64,000 nucleotides of DNA from CAVSMC01 sp963728935 (lineage in GTDB: Bacteria > Pseudomonadota > Gammaproteobacteria > Burkholderiales > Casimicrobiaceae), in contig CAVSMC010000001.1 of NCBI GenBank assembly GCA_963728935.1, forward strand, positions 3,224,001 to 3,288,000. The letters run 5' to 3'. Below the pieces are notes generated by a model. That model searched no databases, was not told where the DNA came from, and saw only the letters and a list, made by a program, of their open reading frames with translations. Below, one piece after another: positions 61,558-64,000 of this stretch; the first letter of the stretch is position 1; the number at the start of each line of letters is the position of its first letter. A program made the position numbers and the translations under genes.

Positions 61558-63276
61558 TCACCGGGCCGTACGTCCAGGCACCAGGAAATCGAAGTCGCAG
61601 CCTTCGTCCGCCTGCAGCACGCTGCGATGGAACAACGCCGCATAACCGCGATCGGGCGCGACCGCGGCGCCCGGCTGGATGTCGCTTCCTTGCGCTGCGC
61701 GCCGGCGCGCGAGCTCGGTTTCGTCGACCAGCAGCTCGATACGGCGAGCGGGTACATCGAGTGCGATGCGGTCGCCGTCCCGCACCAGACCGAGCGGCCC
61801 GCCAACCGCTGATTCGGGCGCGATGTGCAGCACGATGGTGCCGAACGCGGTGCCGCTCATGCGCGCATCGGAAATGCGCACCATGTCCTTGACGCCTCGT
61901 TGCGCGAGCTTGCGCGGAATCGGCAGATAGCCCGCCTCGGGCATCCCCGGCGCGCCACGCGGGCCCGCATTGCGCAGAACGAGCACGTCGTCGGCCATCA
62001 CGTCGAGCGCAGCATCGTCGATGCGTTCGCTCATGTCCTCGACCGAGTGGAAGACGACGGCGCGCCCGGTGTGCGTCATCAGTTCGGGCGATGCGGCCGA
62101 CTGCTTGATGACGGCGCCGCGCGGCGCGAGGTTGCCGCTCAGAACGGCGATGCTGCCGAAAGGCTTGATCGGTGCTGCGCGCGTGCGAATCACGTCCTGG
62201 CCCGGCACATTTTCCGCCGCGTCGATGTAGTCGCGCAGCGTGCCGCCCGTGACGGTAGGCGCGCTCGAATCGAGCAGGCCATCGAGCTCGCGAAGCAGCC
62301 GCGGCACGCCTCCGGCCCAATGGAAATGTTCCATGTAGTGCGCGCCCGAAGGCTTGAGGTCGAGCAGCACCGGCACTTCGCGCCCCAACTTGTCGAACTC
62401 GGCGAGATCGACCGTGATGCCGAGCCGGCCCGCCGCCGCCGTGAGGTGCACGAGGCCGTTGGTCGAGCCACCGATCGCCTGCAAGACGACCATCGCGTTG
62501 CGAAACGCCGCGGGCGTCATCACGTGCGATGGCTTCGGACCGCCGTTGACGGCCATCGCAGCGGCGAACTGGCCGCTCGCTTCGGCCGAGCGCAGGCGGT
62601 CGGCATGCGTTGCCGGAATGGATGCGGAGCGGGGCAGTGCGAGACCCATCGCCTCGACGATGCACGCCATCGTGCTCGCAGTGCCCATCACCATGCACGT
62701 GCCGGCCGTCGGCGCGAGCCGCTCGCTCACGCGTTCGATCTCCTGCGCGTCGATGCGCGCGCCCCGGTGCTCCCCCCAAAGGCGTCGGCAGTCCGTGCAG
62801 GCGCCGAGCTGCTCGCCGTTGTAATGGCCGACCAGCATCGGGCCGACCGGCACGATGATCGCGGGCACGTCGGCCGACGCGCAGGCCATCATCTGCGCCG
62901 GGATCGTCTTGTCGCAACCGCCGATCAGCACCACCGCATCCATCGGCTGCGCACGGATCATCTCCTCCGTGTCCATCGCCATCAGGTTGCGCAGGAACAT
63001 GCTGGTGGGGTGCGCGAACGATTCGTGGATGGAGATGGTGGGAAACTCCATCGGCAGCGCGCCCGCGAGCATCGCGCCGCGCTTGACGGCCTCGATGAGC
63101 TTCGGCACGTTGCCATGGCAGGCGTTGTAGTCGCTGAACGTATTGGCAATGCCCACCACCGGCCGCGACAGCGCGTCGTCCGACAAGCCCATCGCCTTGA
63201 TGAAGGCCTTGCGCAGAAAGAGCGAGAAGTCGGCGTCGCCGTACGACGTCAATCCCTTGCGCATGCCGTGGCTCAT
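61558..63276 (-). CDS. IlvD/EDD-family dehydratase, probably a sugar-acid (pentonate/hexonate) dehydratase
   Basis: 572 residues. Iron-sulfur cluster Cys residues are at 53 (YNACHGNVP), 121 (GGCDKT, with Lys123 as the candidate carbamylated metal ligand) and 194 (GTCMVMGTAST). The C-terminal SDARMSGTAFGTIVLHIAPESAVGGPLGLV with its catalytic Ser is the form found in L-arabinonate and D-xylonate dehydratases, rather than in housekeeping dihydroxy-acid dehydratase. The three-Cys spacing also fits that subgroup. It removes water from a sugar acid to a 2-keto-3-deoxy acid. Divergent from a GntR regulator gene with shared palindromes, which supports substrate-inducible catabolism. Confidence 0.9.
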   Translation of the reverse strand: MSHGMRKGLTSYGDADFSLFLRKAFIKAMGLSDDALSRPVVGIANTFSDYNACHGNVPKLIEAVKRGAMLAGALPMEFPTISIHESFAHPTSMFLRNLMAMDTEEMIRAQPMDAVVLIGGCDKTIPAQMMACASADVPAIIVPVGPMLVGHYNGEQLGACTDCRRLWGEHRGARIDAQEIERVSERLAPTAGTCMVMGTASTMACIVEAMGLALPRSASIPATHADRLRSAEASGQFAAAMAVNGGPKPSHVMTPAAFRNAMVVLQAIGGSTNGLVHLTAAAGRLGITVDLAEFDKLGREVPVLLDLKPSGAHYMEHFHWAGGVPRLLRELDGLLDSSAPTVTGGTLRDYIDAAENVPGQDVIRTRAAPIKPFGSIAVLSGNLAPRGAVIKQSAASPELMTHTGRAVVFHSVEDMSERIDDAALDVMADDVLVLRNAGPRGAPGMPEAGYLPIPRKLAQRGVKDMVRISDARMSGTAFGTIVLHIAPESAVGGPLGLVRDGDRIALDVPARRIELLVDETELARRRAAQGSDIQPGAAVAPDRGYAALFHRSVLQADEGCDFDFLVPGRTAR

Positions 63277-63303
63277 GGAAATTTCCGTCGATTTGATGGA
63301 TCA

Positions 63304-63313
63304 TTATCGATAA
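63304..63313. promoter_or_regulatory. Operator candidate 1, TTATCGATAA palindrome
   Basis: Perfect 10-bp palindrome, extending to the 12-bp ATTATCGATAAT (63303-63314), 28 bases before the dehydratase start on the minus strand. Its AT-rich sequence contrasts with the surrounding GC-rich DNA. Together with copy 2 it frames the divergent promoters and is the likely GntR/FCD binding site. Confidence 0.65.
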
Positions 63314-63388
63314 TCGATGTCGACAAGACAAGCAGCGGGGCGCGCACCATGCGTAGAAACCTGCGTTCAAGCGCCGATGCCGCTTCTA

Positions 63389-63398
63389 TTATCGATAA
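63389..63398. promoter_or_regulatory. Operator candidate 2, TTATCGATAA palindrome
   Basis: Same perfect 10-bp palindrome, 26 bases before the GntR start codon. The two copies are centred 85 bases apart, about eight helical turns, which would allow looping or separate control of each divergent gene. Confidence 0.65.
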
Positions 63399-63423
63399 CA
63401 CTGCGCGCCGACGGAGGGCAGCG

Positions 63424-64000
63424 ATGACGAGCTCGGCCACCGAAGCGGAAGCGCGGCCCCGACGCGACACGTCGGTCCTCGACGAGCCGCAGGATCTCGC
63501 CGGGCTGCTCGGTGACGACATCATCTTCGGACGGCTTCGGCCCGGCACCCGGCTCATCGAGGACAACCTGATCGCCCGTTTCGGCGTGACGCGACACTTC
63601 GTGCGCCAGGCTCTGGTCGAGCTGGAGCGCACCGGCATCGTCGTGCGCGAGAAGAACAAGGGCGTGGCCGTTCGCTCGCTCACGCCGCGCGAAGTTGCCG
63701 AAATCTACGAAGTGCGCGAGCTGCTGCAACGACAAGCCGCGTTGCGCATTGCGTTGCCCGCGCCGCCCGCAGTGATCGAGCAGCTCGAGCGCTTGCACGA
63801 CGAATACGGCCGGCATCTGCGGGCACGCAATTTCCGCGGCGTGCACGAAGCCAACGACGCGTTCCACCTGGCGATGTTCGCCGCGTGCGGCAACAAGTAT
63901 CTGGTCGAATCGATCAAGCATTACATGTGGCTGAGCCTGCTCGTGCGCTCGAAGAAGACCGCCGATTACAACCACGCGGCGGCTTCCGAGCGCGACCACC
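63424..64000 (+). CDS. GntR-family (FadR/FCD subfamily) transcriptional regulator, 3' truncated
   Basis: The first 192 residues are in the window and no stop is reached. The ATG at 63424 follows GGAGGG. The N-terminal winged helix reads GLLGDDIIFGRLRPGTRLIEDNLIARFGVTRHFVRQALVELERTGIVVREKNKGVAVRSLTPREVAEIYEVRELL, with breaks in identity, a standard GntR DNA-binding pattern. The helical FCD effector domain then starts (LERLHDEYGRHL, NDAFHLAMFAACGNKYLVESI). It is divergent from the sugar-acid dehydratase gene and probably represses it in the absence of a sugar-acid ligand, through the two TTATCGATAA sites. Confidence 0.93.
   Translation, partial: MTSSATEAEARPRRDTSVLDEPQDLAGLLGDDIIFGRLRPGTRLIEDNLIARFGVTRHFVRQALVELERTGIVVREKNKGVAVRSLTPREVAEIYEVRELLQRQAALRIALPAPPAVIEQLERLHDEYGRHLRARNFRGVHEANDAFHLAMFAACGNKYLVESIKHYMWLSLLVRSKKTADYNHAAASERDH

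Overview
The window is GC-rich, tightly packed chromosomal DNA from a Gram-negative heterotroph, most likely a soil or freshwater betaproteobacterium of the Burkholderiales type. The lineage is an inference from three things: the signal-peptide, lipoprotein and Tat-rich protein content, the many ABC uptake systems, and an intergenic repeat built from two hairpins (ATTCCCGCG/CGCGGGAAT and GTCCCCGCG/CGCGGGGAC) of a kind familiar from Beta- and Gammaproteobacteria. No rRNA, tRNA, CRISPR, insertion sequence or phage gene was seen, and there is no sign of a genomic island.

Layout. 1-1.2 kb: C-terminal part of a molybdopterin aldehyde/aromatic hydroxylase subunit, closed by a strong hairpin, then a truncated methyltransferase remnant. 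1.6-7.3 kb: a ribose-type sugar ABC operon (binding protein, double ATPase, two permeases) ending in an SMP-30/gluconolactonase. 7.4-10.2 kb: a class III nucleotidyl cyclase fused to an NTPase and TPR region. 10.4-13.7 kb: a secreted repeat protein, then an MddA-like methyltransferase coupled to an alpha/beta hydrolase. 14-22.5 kb (minus strand): a peptide-type ABC transporter (A-B-C-D-F) running straight into kdgF, kduI and kduD, which makes a complete unsaturated-uronate uptake and processing operon. 22.8-34.2 kb: an orphan binding protein, a lipoprotein, an OB-fold periplasmic protein, an M1 aminopeptidase, a PheC-like binding protein, a PQQ-type beta-propeller and several unknown exported or membrane proteins. 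34.5-39.2 kb: glycogen phosphorylase and a large membrane protein. 39.3-42 kb: a complete two-subunit IorAB-type molybdenum hydroxylase. 42.3-46.9 kb: hemerythrin, an M6-like metalloprotease and a cytochrome c/P460 fusion. 47-54 kb: a peptide-binding protein, an amino-acid-type binding protein translationally coupled to a GGDEF-EAL protein, and a second diguanylate cyclase. 54-59.6 kb: a maltose-type ABC operon with an argininosuccinate-lyase-like enzyme embedded in it. 59.9-64 kb: a Rieske-FAD oxidoreductase, then a sugar-acid dehydratase (IlvD/EDD family) divergent from a GntR/FCD regulator that runs off the end. Two perfect TTATCGATAA palindromes lie between the last two genes.

Together the genes describe an organism built to scavenge plant-derived sugar acids and small solutes: seven binding proteins, three complete ABC importers, a lactonase, a sugar-acid dehydratase and the pectin-uronate enzymes. 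It also couples external solutes to cyclic-di-GMP. The systems that look least described are the peptide-type transporter/kdgF-kduI-kduD operon, the ArgH-like lyase inside a carbohydrate-type ABC operon, the binding-protein/GGDEF-EAL pair, and the cytochrome c-P460 fusion.
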